From Segatella copri (GTDB lineage: Bacteria; Bacteroidota; Bacteroidia; Bacteroidales; Bacteroidaceae): a stretch of DNA of 64,000 bases. Location of the stretch: NCBI RefSeq assembly GCF_019249795.2, contig NZ_CP156891.1:1630001-1694000 (forward strand), written 5' to 3'. The position numbers were made by a program, and so were the translations under genes. The notes below the pieces were generated by a model that saw only the letters and a list, made by a program, of their open reading frames with translations, did not search any database and was not told the DNA's origin. Below are positions 46,899 through 56,295 of the stretch, in pieces. Each line of letters begins with the position of its first letter. Within the stretch, counting starts at the first letter, position 1.

Positions 46899-47010
46899 AT
46901 AAAAATAATCAAGAAAAGAAAGGAAATTAAGAATAATTCTAGCAAAATGATAACAAAAAGCACTTTTTTACGTACTTAAAACATAAAACCTGTATATTTA
47001 TACCTAAAAA

Positions 47011-47042
47011 GGCATCAATGAGCCCGAAAACTCACTGATGCC
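47011..47042 (-). terminator. Terminator of the OmpA-like gene
   Basis: GGCATCAATGAG pairs with CTCACTGATGCC (one mismatch) about 70 bp beyond the OmpA-like stop. Confidence 0.65.
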
Positions 47043-47050
47043 TCTACTTA

Positions 47051-47100
47051 TTTACTTTTTTACCCTTTTACCTTTTTACCTTTTTACCTTTTTACCTTTA
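47051..47100. repeat. 8-bp tandem repeat (CTTTTTAC)
   Basis: Four to five near-perfect copies of CTTTTTAC between the terminator hairpin and the OmpA-like stop codon, a slippage-prone microsatellite in the 3' untranslated region. Confidence 0.7.
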
Positions 47101-47110
47101 AATAGTCTTT

Positions 47111-47965
47111 TTACTTCTCCTCTGGAGCCTTGTCGATCAAGTCCATGAACTGGTCGAGCTTAGGAGTGATGATAATCTGAGTGCGGCGGTTGCGCTGCTT
47201 GCCTACCTCTGTATCGTTAGTTGTTACAGGGTTGTACTCACCGCGGCCACCAGCAGTAAGACGCTTAGGATTTACACCGAAGTGATCCTGCAAGTACTGA
47301 ACAACAGAAGCTGCACGGAGAGCAGAGAGGTCCCAGTTGTTGCGGATATTCTTCATCTTGGCACTTGTAGTGCTTACTGGTACGTTATCGGTATTACCCT
47401 CTACGAGCACGTCGTAATCCTTGTAGTCTGTGATGATCTTAGCAATCTTGCTCAATGTTTCCTGAGCACGGCTGTTCACCTCATAGCTACCACTCTGATA
47501 GAGCATATTGTCAGCCAGAGAGATGTAAACTACACCCTTCAGAACCTGAACATCAACCTCCTTCATCTCTTCCTTGCTCAAAGAGCGGGTCAGGTTGTTG
47601 GTAAGAACCATGTTGAGCGAATCGCTCTTGCTCTTTACCTCAACCAGGTGGCGGATATACTGGTTGCTCTCGTTAATCTGGTCAACGAGTTTCTCAATGC
47701 TCACATTGTTCTGGCTTGCATTGTTCAAACTCTTGTCAAGTGAGCCTTGCAACTTAGCGTAATCGCTCTTTGCAGTAGCGAGCTGCTCCTGGGCTGCTGC
47801 CAGACTAGCCTCTGTAGCTGCCAATTTCTCCTTGGTAGCCTGATAGTTACTTGACAATTCCTTATTCTCATTCTGGCAATTCTGAAGATCTTTCTTACTT
47901 GCACAGCTTGTAGCCATCAGAGCTACAGCCATCATTGCCATTACCATTAACTTTGTCTGTTTCAT
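47111..47965 (-). CDS. OmpA-family peptidoglycan-associated lipoprotein
   Basis: A 284-aa lipoprotein (lipobox LMATSC, Cys21) with a coiled coil (about 25-130; NENKELSSNYQATKEKLAATE) and an OmpA-like domain (about 150-270; VLVEGNTDNVP, WDLSALRAASVVQYL, GRGEYNPVTTNDTEVGKQRNRR) that binds peptidoglycan through the conserved Asp/Arg pair. It tethers the outer membrane to the cell wall. It has a long leader, about 150 nt, from the TAACTTTG box at 48133. Confidence 0.9.
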   Translation of the reverse strand: MKQTKLMVMAMMAVALMATSCASKKDLQNCQNENKELSSNYQATKEKLAATEASLAAAQEQLATAKSDYAKLQGSLDKSLNNASQNNVSIEKLVDQINESNQYIRHLVEVKSKSDSLNMVLTNNLTRSLSKEEMKEVDVQVLKGVVYISLADNMLYQSGSYEVNSRAQETLSKIAKIITDYKDYDVLVEGNTDNVPVSTTSAKMKNIRNNWDLSALRAASVVQYLQDHFGVNPKRLTAGGRGEYNPVTTNDTEVGKQRNRRTQIIITPKLDQFMDLIDKAPEEK

Positions 47966-48125
47966 ATTCTTTCTAATTTAAATTTTCTTGTTATTATTAA
48001 TTGATTATAGTATATTCTGCGTCGTTTACTACCTTTTTTATATTAGAGTTCTCCCGGCTTTTATCCGTTATCCGGAAGCTTCTACATCTTAGGGCATTCA
48101 GAAGCTGATTCACTTCTTTCTGCTG

Positions 48126-48133
48126 CAAAGTTA
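48126..48133 (-). promoter_or_regulatory. -7 box (TAACTTTG) of the OmpA-like gene
   Basis: CAAAGTTA on the plus strand. The 438-bp intergenic region 47966-48404 also holds the purL promoter; nothing else is evident in it. Confidence 0.5.
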
Positions 48134-48327
48134 CAGATAAGACTCGAATAAACACCATTTGTCAATTGCATTTAGACATTTTTAACCTCTAAATCTTTAT
48201 TTATCACCTTTTTAACCAAAAAAGGCAACTGAAAGCACTTTTCTTACGGCAAAGCTGTCAAATGTAGCCTCTAAAGGTAAGAATAGCCCAAATCTCAACA
48301 AAAAAAACATAAAAAACAGTGTTTTAT

Positions 48328-48358
48328 TTTGTAGTGTCTTGAAATTGCACTATCTTTG
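48328..48358 (+). promoter_or_regulatory. purL promoter (TTTG-N19-TATCTTTG)
   Basis: TTTG at 48328-48331 and TATCTTTG at 48351-48358, 46 bp before the ATG. I see no purine riboswitch fold in the short leader. Confidence 0.7.
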
Positions 48359-48404
48359 CACTCGAAAAGAAATAAATACATTAATAATATAAAAGAAAGC
48401 AAGT

Positions 48405-51400
48405 ATGATTCTTTTTTTTAGAACTCCATCTAAGAGTGTGATTGCGACCGAGATTGACCACAAACCATCTCAGGACGAAATCAATGAACTTTGTTGGCTT
48501 TATGGTGACGCGACTTTAGAGGACGCCCAGCAGTTGCAGGGCTTCTATGTCGGCCCACGCCGTGAAATGATTACTCCTTGGAGTACGAATGCCGTTGAGA
48601 TTACTCAGAACATGAGTCTTAACGGCATTTCGCGTATCGAGGAGTACTTCCCTGTAGATAGCGAAAACGCTGAGCACGACCCTATGCTCCAGCGTATGTA
48701 CAACGGTATCGGACAGGATGTGTTCACCGTGAACCACCAGCCAGAACCTATCAAGTACGTCGATGACCTCGAGAAGTATAACGAGGAAGAGGGTCTTGCC
48801 CTCAGCGAGGACGAAATAGCTTATCTCCACAAGCTGGAGAAAGAGAACGGACGCCCTCTCACCGACAGCGAAATCTTCGGTTTCGCACAAATCAACTCAG
48901 AGCACTGCCGCCACAAGATCTTCGGCGGCCAGTTTATCATCGACGGTAAGGAGATGGAGTCTTCTCTCTTCAACATGATCAAGAAGACCACCAACGAGAA
49001 TCCTAACAAGATTCTCTCTGCTTACAAGGACAACGTGGCTTTCTCTCAGGGTCCTGTTATCGAGCAGTTTGCTCCAGCCGATCAGACTACCAGCGATTTC
49101 TTCCAGGTGAAGGATATCGAGAGTGTTATCTCTCTGAAGGCTGAGACCCACAACTTCCCTACTACCGTAGAGCCTTTCAATGGTGCTGCTACCGGTACGG
49201 GTGGTGAAATCCGCGACCGTATGGGTGGTGGTGTAGGTTCATGGCCTATCGCAGGTACCGCCTGCTACATGACTGCTTATCCTCGCTTGAAGGATGACAA
49301 CGGCAAGAGCGATGTTGAGCGCGACTGGGAAGACATCATGCCAGTGCGTAAGTGGCTCTATCAGACTCCAGAGCAGATTCTGATCAAGGCTTCCAACGGT
49401 GCATCAGACTTCGGTAACAAGTTCGGTCAGCCTCTCATCACCGGTTCTGTGCTTACATTCGAGCACGAGGAGAATGGTGAGAAGTATGCATACGATAAGG
49501 TAATCATGCTTGCTGGTGGTGTAGGCTACGGCAAGAAGCGTGACTATAAGAAGGGCGAGCCACAGAAGGGCAACAAGGTGGTCGTAGTAGGTGGTGATAA
49601 CTATCGCATCGGTCTCGGTGGTGGTTCTGTTTCTTCTGTAGATACAGGCCGTTACAGCAATGGTATCGAGTTGAACGCTGTTCAGCGTGCCAACCCTGAG
49701 ATGCAGAAGCGTGCCTACAACCTGGTTCGTGCACTCGTTGAGAACGATGAGAACCCAGTAGTCAGCATCCACGACCACGGTTCAGCCGGTCACTTGAACT
49801 GTCTCTCTGAGTTGGTAGAAGAGTGCGGTGGCGAAATCGACATGTCTAAGTTGCCTATCGGCGACAAGACTTTGAGCGCCAAGGAAATCATCGCCAACGA
49901 GAGCCAGGAGCGCATGGGCTTGCTCATCGACGAGAAGTATATCAGCGAGGTTCAGAAGATTGCCGACCGTGAGCGTGCTCCAATGTACGTGGTTGGTGAG
50001 ACTACAGGCGATGCTCACTTCAGCTTCAAGCAGGCTGACGGCGTAAAGCCATTCGACCTCGATGTAGCTCAGATGTTCGGTCATACTCCTAAGACTGTGA
50101 TGGTAGATGAGACCGTAGAGCGTAAATATGAAGATGTAACTTATTCTGCAGATAACCTCGACGAGTACTTGCAGCGTGTTCTCCAGATGGAGGCTGTGGC
50201 TTGTAAGGACTGGTTGACCAACAAGGTAGACCGTTCCGTAACAGGTAAGATTGCCCGTCAGCAGGGTCAGGGTCAGATTCAGTTGCCACTCTCAGACTGT
50301 GGTGTCGTAGCACTCGACTACCGTGGCGAGAAGGGTATCGTAACAGCAATGGGTCATGCACCTCAGGCTGGTCTTGCCGATCCTAAGGCAGGTTCAGTAC
50401 TCTCTGTAGCTGAGTCATTGACCAATATCGTATGGGCTCCATTGGCAGATGGCATGGACAGCATCAGCCTCTCAGCCAACTGGATGTGGCCTTGCCGCAG
50501 TCAGAAGGGTGAGGATGCCCGTCTGTACGAGGGTGTGAAGGCATTGTCAGACTTCTGCTGCGCCATCCACGTAAACGTACCAACAGGTAAGGACTCTCTC
50601 TCTTTGACCCAGCAGTATCCTAACGGCGAGAAGATCATCGCTCCGGGTACCGTTATCGTAAGTGCTGGTGGTGAGGTTTCAGATGTCAAGAAGGTGGTTA
50701 GCCCAGTTCTCGTTAACGACAAGAACTCTAGCCTCTACCATATCGACTTCAGTTTCGACGAGCAGCGTCTCGGTGGTTCTGCTTTCGCTCAGAGCCTGGG
50801 CAAGGTGGGCAGCGATGTTCCTACCGTCAAGAACCCAGAGTACTTCGTTGACTGCTTCAACGCCGTACAGGAACTCATCAACCGTGGTTGGGTAATGGCT
50901 GGTCACGATATCAGCGCCGGTGGTTTGATTACAACTCTCCTCGAAATGACATTCGCCAACGTAGAGGGCGGTATGAAGATCAACCTCCACGACATCGCAG
51001 ATGCCGACATCATCAAGACTCTCTTCGCAGAGAACCCAGGTGTTGTCATCCAGGTAAGCGATGCTCACAAGGACGAGTTGAAAGCATTCTTCGATGAGAA
51101 CGGTATCGGTTATGCCAAGATTGGTTATCCAGCTCCTGAGCTCCGCAAGATTATCATCAAGAAGGAAGGCTTCGAGCACGAGTTCGATATCGATGCTTTG
51201 CGCGACGACTGGTATAAGACATCTTACCTCCTCGACCGCAAGCAGAGCATGAACGGTATGGCTAAGAAGCGTTACACCAACTATAAGAAGCAGCCTATCG
51301 AGATGAACTTCGGTTATGGCTTCAAGGGAACCCTCGCTAGCTACAGCCTCGACGCTAACCGTCGCAAGCCATCTGGCATCAAGGCAGCTATCATCCGTGA

Positions 51401-52133
51401 GAAGGGTACCAATGGTGAGCGTGAGATGGCATACTCTATGTATCTCGCTGGCTTCGATGTAAAGGATGTGATGATGACCGACTTGATTTCTGGTCGTGAG
51501 ACTCTGGAGGATGTGAACTTCATCGTATTCTGCGGTGGTTTCTCTAACTCCGATGTTCTCGGTTCTGCCAAGGGTTGGGCTGGTGCATTCCTCTACAATC
51601 CTAAGGCTAAAGAGGCACTCGATAAGTTCTATGCCCGTGAGGATACCCTTTCACTCGGTATCTGCAACGGTTGCCAGCTGATGGTTGAGTTGAACCTCAT
51701 CAATCCTGAGCACAAGCATCGTTCACACCTCTGCCACAACACATCCAAGAAGTTCGAGAGCACATTCCTCGGTTTGACCATTCCTCAGAACGACAGTGTG
51801 ATGTTCGGTAGCCTGAGCGGTGATAAGCTCGGTATCTGGGTAGCTCACGGCGAGGGCCGTTTCTACTTGCCTGAGCCAGAGGATCACTACAACATCATTG
51901 CGAAGTACAACTACGCTGAGTATCCAGGTAATCCTAACGGCAGTGACTACAATGTAGCAGGTATCTGCTCTGCAGATGGCCGCCACTTGGCTATGATGCC
52001 ACACTTGGAACGTGCCATCTTCCCATGGCAGAACGCCTGGTATCCAGCTGATCGCCGCAACGACGAGGTTACTCCTTGGATTGAGGCATTTGTCAATGCA
52101 CGTCAGTGGATTGAAGAAAGAGTAAAATCATAG
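48405..52133 (+). CDS. purL: Phosphoribosylformylglycinamidine synthase (single-chain PurL)
   Basis: The 1242-aa enzyme makes FGAM from FGAR, glutamine and ATP in step four of purine synthesis. It has the N-terminal PurS-like region, two AIR-synthase-type halves (FAQINSEHCRHKIF, AETHNFPTTVEPFNGAATGTGGEIRD and GQGQIQLPLSDCG), and a C-terminal glutamine amidotransferase with nucleophile Cys in LGICNGCQLM and His in VAHGEGRF. The length fits the large eukaryote/proteobacteria-like form. Codon use is strongly biased (GAG, AAG, CTC), consistent with high expression. Confidence 0.96.
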   Translation: MILFFRTPSKSVIATEIDHKPSQDEINELCWLYGDATLEDAQQLQGFYVGPRREMITPWSTNAVEITQNMSLNGISRIEEYFPVDSENAEHDPMLQRMYNGIGQDVFTVNHQPEPIKYVDDLEKYNEEEGLALSEDEIAYLHKLEKENGRPLTDSEIFGFAQINSEHCRHKIFGGQFIIDGKEMESSLFNMIKKTTNENPNKILSAYKDNVAFSQGPVIEQFAPADQTTSDFFQVKDIESVISLKAETHNFPTTVEPFNGAATGTGGEIRDRMGGGVGSWPIAGTACYMTAYPRLKDDNGKSDVERDWEDIMPVRKWLYQTPEQILIKASNGASDFGNKFGQPLITGSVLTFEHEENGEKYAYDKVIMLAGGVGYGKKRDYKKGEPQKGNKVVVVGGDNYRIGLGGGSVSSVDTGRYSNGIELNAVQRANPEMQKRAYNLVRALVENDENPVVSIHDHGSAGHLNCLSELVEECGGEIDMSKLPIGDKTLSAKEIIANESQERMGLLIDEKYISEVQKIADRERAPMYVVGETTGDAHFSFKQADGVKPFDLDVAQMFGHTPKTVMVDETVERKYEDVTYSADNLDEYLQRVLQMEAVACKDWLTNKVDRSVTGKIARQQGQGQIQLPLSDCGVVALDYRGEKGIVTAMGHAPQAGLADPKAGSVLSVAESLTNIVWAPLADGMDSISLSANWMWPCRSQKGEDARLYEGVKALSDFCCAIHVNVPTGKDSLSLTQQYPNGEKIIAPGTVIVSAGGEVSDVKKVVSPVLVNDKNSSLYHIDFSFDEQRLGGSAFAQSLGKVGSDVPTVKNPEYFVDCFNAVQELINRGWVMAGHDISAGGLITTLLEMTFANVEGGMKINLHDIADADIIKTLFAENPGVVIQVSDAHKDELKAFFDENGIGYAKIGYPAPELRKIIIKKEGFEHEFDIDALRDDWYKTSYLLDRKQSMNGMAKKRYTNYKKQPIEMNFGYGFKGTLASYSLDANRRKPSGIKAAIIREKGTNGEREMAYSMYLAGFDVKDVMMTDLISGRETLEDVNFIVFCGGFSNSDVLGSAKGWAGAFLYNPKAKEALDKFYAREDTLSLGICNGCQLMVELNLINPEHKHRSHLCHNTSKKFESTFLGLTIPQNDSVMFGSLSGDKLGIWVAHGEGRFYLPEPEDHYNIIAKYNYAEYPGNPNGSDYNVAGICSADGRHLAMMPHLERAIFPWQNAWYPADRRNDEVTPWIEAFVNARQWIEERVKS

Positions 52134-52202
52134 TTAAAAGTTAATAGTTTATAGTTGAAAGCAAGATTGCCGTAAACTATAAACTATAAATTATAAACTA
52201 TA
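52134..52202. repeat. AT-rich 7-bp tandem and inverted repeats (ACTATAA)
   Basis: CTATAAA-type 7-mers repeat four times just before the chromate transporter gene, with AGTTTATAGTT as the inverted partner about 35 bp upstream; related TTTATAGTTAATAG DNA occurs at 52750-52780. The hairpin may separate purL from the next genes. Confidence 0.6.
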
Positions 52203-52742
52203 ATGAAGTATATTTCATTATTTAAGACATTTATGAAGATTGGCATAGTCACCTTTGGTGGTGGCTATGCCATGATTCCTATTATAGAATCCGAAGTCGT
52301 CGACAAGCATCATTGGATGACGAAGGAGGAATTCTTGGATGCCATTGCTACTACCCAGGTTTGTCCGGGCGCCTTGGCCATCAACATGAGTTCCCTGCTC
52401 GGATATAAGTTGGCAAAGACACCGGGAGCCATCGTCTGCACCCTCGGCGCTTCGTTGCCATCGTTCCTTATTATCTTAGCGATAGCCATGTTTTTCCATC
52501 AGTTTGAAGACAACAAGGTTGTTGCTGCCATGTTTGCAGGCATCCGTCCTGCCGTCGTAGCATTGATAGCCGTACCTACATTCTCGCTTGCCAAGAGTGC
52601 CGGTATTTCGCTTGTCAACTGCTGGATTCCTATTCTATCCGCCCTTCTGATCTGGCTTTTGGGCGTCAACCCAATCTGGGTGATTATCGCAGCTGCCGTA
52701 GGTGGCTACATCTATGGACAGTTTATCCAGCCAACGGAATAA
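52203..52742 (+). CDS. Chromate transporter, N-terminal-type half (CHR family)
   Basis: A 179-aa membrane protein with the CHR signature IGIVTFGGGYAMIPII near the start, QVCPGALAINMSSLLGYK, and PAVVALI, over five to six hydrophobic helices. It is one half of a split short-chain ChrA; the second half follows at 52832. CHR proteins export chromate or similar anions; the physiological role in gut bacteria is uncertain. Confidence 0.9.
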   Translation: MKYISLFKTFMKIGIVTFGGGYAMIPIIESEVVDKHHWMTKEEFLDAIATTQVCPGALAINMSSLLGYKLAKTPGAIVCTLGASLPSFLIILAIAMFFHQFEDNKVVAAMFAGIRPAVVALIAVPTFSLAKSAGISLVNCWIPILSALLIWLLGVNPIWVIIAAAVGGYIYGQFIQPTE

Positions 52743-52831
52743 GATTAGTTAAAAGTTTATAGTTAATAGTTTATAGGGGCTACGCCTTATTGTAGGAATG
52801 CCCTATTAACTTTACACATTATTATATATAT

Positions 52832-53404
52832 ATGATATTTCTTCAGCTTTTCATCGTATTCATTCAGATAGGCATCTTCGGATTCGGAGGAGGCTATTCC
52901 ATGATATCCCTGATTCAGGGACAGGTTGTTACGCAGTATCATTGGATGACGATGCAAGAGTTTACCGATGTGGTTGCCATCTCTCAGATGACACCGGGAC
53001 CTATCGGTATCAACACCGCCACCTACTGTGGCTATACAGCTGTCCATAATGCCGGCATGAGTGGCATGATGGCTGTACTCGGAAGTGCCATGGCAACCTT
53101 TGCGCTGGTACTCCCATCCTTGGTTTTGATGATTCTTATCAGCAAGATACTGTACAAGTATATGAACACCTCAGCCGTCCAGAGCATCTTCATCGGTCTT
53201 CGCCCAGCCATTGTCGGTCTGGTAGGAGCCGCAGCCCTGCTCCTGATGAATGGCGAGAACTTCTCTACGCCAGCCAATCCCTGGCATTTCTACATCTCCA
53301 TCGCCCTCTTCTTTGCCACCTTTATCGGCGTGAAGGTGATGAAGATCAATCCTATCCGCATGATACTCTACTCGGCTTTTGCCGGACTGGTATTACTATA
53401 TTAA
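52832..53404 (+). CDS. Chromate transporter, second half (CHR family)
   Basis: A 190-aa partner with IGIFGFGGGYSMISLI, QMTPGPIGINTATYCGY and LRPAIVGLVGAAALLL. The pair work together as a heterodimer in other bacteria. The gap of 89 bp between the halves carries the same AT repeats as the region upstream of the first half. A strong terminator follows. Confidence 0.9.
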   Translation: MIFLQLFIVFIQIGIFGFGGGYSMISLIQGQVVTQYHWMTMQEFTDVVAISQMTPGPIGINTATYCGYTAVHNAGMSGMMAVLGSAMATFALVLPSLVLMILISKILYKYMNTSAVQSIFIGLRPAIVGLVGAAALLLMNGENFSTPANPWHFYISIALFFATFIGVKVMKINPIRMILYSAFAGLVLLY

Positions 53405-53431
53405 AACCGATTTTATTTACCAACAATAAAC

Positions 53432-53465
53432 AAAAGGTGGATTTTCATCAGAAAATCCACCTTTT
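53432..53465 (+). terminator. Terminator of the chromate transporter operon
   Basis: AAAAGGTGGATTTTC (53432-53446) pairs perfectly with GAAAATCCACCTTTT (53451-53465) around TCAT-type loop bases. Confidence 0.9.
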
Positions 53466-53511
53466 ACACTATAATTCGCTTTTTGTCCACCTCTTCTTTG
53501 TGTTTTTTGTG

Positions 53512-53519
53512 TACTTTTG
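53512..53519 (+). promoter_or_regulatory. -7 box (TACTTTTG) of the GH51 gene
   Basis: TACTTTTG lies 87 bp before the ATG at 53607. The TTTG motifs upstream are not at the standard spacing. Confidence 0.5.
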
Positions 53520-53606
53520 CAACTGTGTATTAATAGCGGCATGAATTTAGGCTTAGCTTGGTTTCATGCCAACCAACAAGTAAACAAACAAACCTAAGAA
53601 TAAGAA

Positions 53607-56048
53607 ATGAATAAGAAAAGACAGATTTTACTTTCAGCAGTATTGGCCTCTGCTTTGGCATCCAACGCACAGGTTTCCATCAATGTAGATGCCTCTAACC
53701 CAGGTATCAAGGTATCTCCTAACCTCTATGGTATCTTCTTCGAGGATATCAACCATGCTGCAGATGGCGGTCTCTATGCCGAACTCATCAGCAACCGTTC
53801 TTTCGAAGACGATGACAAGAATATTCCTACCTGGAAAACTGCCGCTCAAGAAGGTGCAAAAATCAATGCACAACTCATCAATAAGGGTTTGCTCAACAAT
53901 GCACAGGGCAAGGCACTCCAGCTTACCATCGCTGCCAAGCCTGCAGCTACAGCCTCTCTCATCAATGAGGGTTTCTGGGGAATCAACGCCGTGCAGGGCA
54001 GAACCTATAAACTCTCTTTCTGGGCTAAGGGTAGCTACAAGGGCGGATTGAAGGCTCGCCTCACCAACGCCAAGGGCGATAAGGTTTACGCAGAAACCAC
54101 CCTCAATGCCAAGGTTGGCAAGAAGTGGACCAAATATACGGCTGAGTTGACTGCCAACGGAAACGATGCCAAGGCTCAGTTTGAACTCGTAGCCGACGGA
54201 AAGGGTACCATCGTTCTCGATGTGGTAAGCCTCTTCCCTCCTACTTTCAAGAATCGCGAGAATGGCTTGCGCCCTGACCTGGCTCAGCTTCTCTATAACA
54301 TCCATCCTAAGTTCGTCCGCTTCCCTGGCGGTTGCTACGTAGAGGGACAGGAATCTCCTGAGAATGCTTTCCATTGGGAGAAGACTATCGGTCCTATCGA
54401 GGAACGTCCGGGCCATAAGAACGTAAACTGGCGCTACCGTACCAGCGACGGTATGGGATTCGATGAGTATCTGCAGCTTGCCGAGGATCTGAACGCCAAA
54501 CCTCTCTATGTTGTAAACGTAGGTTTGTGGCACGGCGGTATGACTCCTGTAGACAGCATCCAGCCTTGGATTGATGAGTGCATGAATGCCCTGGAGTATG
54601 CCAACGGTCCTGTTACCTCTAAATATGGTGCGCTCCGTGCTAAGAACGGTCATCCGGAACCATACAATATCGAGTATCTGGAGATTGGTAATGAGAACAA
54701 CCAGCCGGATCCTGCGGCTCAGAGCGACCATTACTACGAGCGCTTCAAGAAGTTCAAGGATGCGGTTCTGGCAAAATATCCTAAGATGCACCTCATCGGT
54801 AACGTGGTGGCTTGGGGCGATGACAATCCTAAGTGGGAAAGCAACGAGAGCGTAGAACTCCTCGACGAGCACTACTACAGAAATCCTGCCTGGTTTGCCG
54901 AGAACTTCAACAAGTATGATAACTACGACCGTAAGGGCAGCGAGATTTATGTAGGTGAATATGCCGTAACCCAGGGCTTCGGCAATATGGGTTCGCTCGA
55001 TGCTGCACTCGGTGAGGCTGTCTATATGATGGGCATCGAGAACAACTCTGACATCGTGACCATGGCATCCTACGCTCCTATCTTCGCCAACCTCAACAAC
55101 CGTATGTGGGCACCGGATATGATTCAGTATACATCAGACAAGGTATTCGGAACTCCATCTTACTACGTTCAGAACGTGATGGCAAACAACATCGGTACCC
55201 GTGTACTGAAGGTGAACCAGGAGAATCCATACAAATATGAGCAGACTCAGGTGAAGCCAGCTATCTGCCGTGTAGGTATGGGAACATGGGGCACTCAGGT
55301 TTCTTTCGAGGACAAGGGCTACAGCGATGAGAACGGAAAGGCGCTGCCGATGACCTTGCAGGAGTTGCCTACCGATATCCGTGGACAGTGGAAGACTGAG
55401 GGTAGCCTCATCAAGCAGACCAGCAACGAAGAGAGCTGCATCCGTCTGAACCCAGGCGAGATTACCAGCAACGGCTATATATATAAGGTACGCGCGAAGA
55501 AGGATGCCGGAAACGAAGGTTTCCTCATCATCTTTAACTACGTGGATAAGAACAACTACTGCTGGTTGAACCTCGGTGGCTGGAACAATACCCAGCACGG
55601 TGTGGAGTCTATCGTGAATGGTGCCAAGAGTCAGATAGCTACTACCCCAGGCAGCATCGAAACCGGCAAGTGGTATGGCATCGAGCTGAAAGTAGTAGGC
55701 GACAGCATCTTCGCCAAGTTGGATGGCAAGGAAATATTCTCTACCAAGTTGAAGGCAAACACCCTTCCTGGCATCTTCTCTACAGCCACACTTGATGAAC
55801 AGACGGGCGAGGTAATCCTGAAGATTGCCAACACCAGCACCGAGCACACCACAGCGAAGATTAATCTTCAAGGCAAGGAAATCAAGAATGGCAAGCTCAT
55901 CCGCCTTTCTGCCAAGAATGGTCTGGAGGAGAACACCATCGACAATCCTACCAATATCTATCCTGTAGAAAACTACGTAACTACAGAGAAGAACGGTGCT
56001 ACGGTAGAGATTCCAGCCAGCTCGCTGAATATCATCAGATTGAAATAA
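53607..56048 (+). CDS. Secreted alpha-L-arabinofuranosidase, GH51
   Basis: An 813-aa enzyme removing terminal arabinofuranose from arabinan or arabinoxylan fragments. It has a signal peptide (to about residue 21), a CBM-like beta-sandwich inserted near residues 70-205, the GH51 barrel with acid/base Glu363 (LEIGNENNQ) and nucleophile Glu451 (VGEYAVTQG), and a C-terminal lectin-like insertion at about 590-720 (FLIIFNYVDKNNYCWLNLGG, IAKLDGKEIFSTKL-like) before the last beta strands. Longer than minimal GH51 (about 500 aa) because of these domains. With the GH43 genes at 62-64 kb it suggests arabinan use. Confidence 0.92.
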   Translation: MNKKRQILLSAVLASALASNAQVSINVDASNPGIKVSPNLYGIFFEDINHAADGGLYAELISNRSFEDDDKNIPTWKTAAQEGAKINAQLINKGLLNNAQGKALQLTIAAKPAATASLINEGFWGINAVQGRTYKLSFWAKGSYKGGLKARLTNAKGDKVYAETTLNAKVGKKWTKYTAELTANGNDAKAQFELVADGKGTIVLDVVSLFPPTFKNRENGLRPDLAQLLYNIHPKFVRFPGGCYVEGQESPENAFHWEKTIGPIEERPGHKNVNWRYRTSDGMGFDEYLQLAEDLNAKPLYVVNVGLWHGGMTPVDSIQPWIDECMNALEYANGPVTSKYGALRAKNGHPEPYNIEYLEIGNENNQPDPAAQSDHYYERFKKFKDAVLAKYPKMHLIGNVVAWGDDNPKWESNESVELLDEHYYRNPAWFAENFNKYDNYDRKGSEIYVGEYAVTQGFGNMGSLDAALGEAVYMMGIENNSDIVTMASYAPIFANLNNRMWAPDMIQYTSDKVFGTPSYYVQNVMANNIGTRVLKVNQENPYKYEQTQVKPAICRVGMGTWGTQVSFEDKGYSDENGKALPMTLQELPTDIRGQWKTEGSLIKQTSNEESCIRLNPGEITSNGYIYKVRAKKDAGNEGFLIIFNYVDKNNYCWLNLGGWNNTQHGVESIVNGAKSQIATTPGSIETGKWYGIELKVVGDSIFAKLDGKEIFSTKLKANTLPGIFSTATLDEQTGEVILKIANTSTEHTTAKINLQGKEIKNGKLIRLSAKNGLEENTIDNPTNIYPVENYVTTEKNGATVEIPASSLNIIRLK

Positions 56049-56136
56049 CAGACTACATCCAGGGCAGAATGCCCTGGAATCCATATATAGGTAATAACAT
56101 TTTGAATAGTTGATAAGAAAGTTAGTTAGAAAAGAG

Positions 56137-56180
56137 AAGGCGGCAACCTGCGTGATGCAGTTTGCCGCCTCGTTTTTTAT
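56137..56180 (+). terminator. Terminator repeat A (GGCGGCAA...TTGCCGCC)
   Basis: A GGCGGCAA/TTGCCGCC-type hairpin with TTTTTTAT. A 44-bp copy with only three differences recurs at 60340-60383, so the accessory genes in between are bracketed by direct repeats. Confidence 0.85.
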
Positions 56181-56239
56181 GATTGTCTATCACCTTAAAA
56201 CTTATTTTACTATCAACTTATAAGTTTTGCGCACAAAAA

Positions 56240-56271
56240 TTTGGTAATTGAAAATAAAAGTTGTATTTTTG
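56240..56271 (+). promoter_or_regulatory. Promoter (TTTG-N20-TATTTTTG) of the TPR lipoprotein
   Basis: TTTG at 56240-56243 and TATTTTTG at 56264-56271. The ATG at 56248 lies inside it, so translation must start at 56296. Confidence 0.7.
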
Positions 56272-56295
56272 CACGATATTAAACAAAAACAACAG

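Noticed and set aside
53634..54872. A 412-codon minus-strand frame over the GH51 gene.
   Set aside because: GH51 catalytic motifs and signal peptide are on the plus strand; the antisense product has no supporting features.
56248..56295. An earlier start for the TPR lipoprotein at 56248.
   Set aside because: That ATG precedes the -7 box at 56264-56271, and the lipobox fits only a start at 56296.
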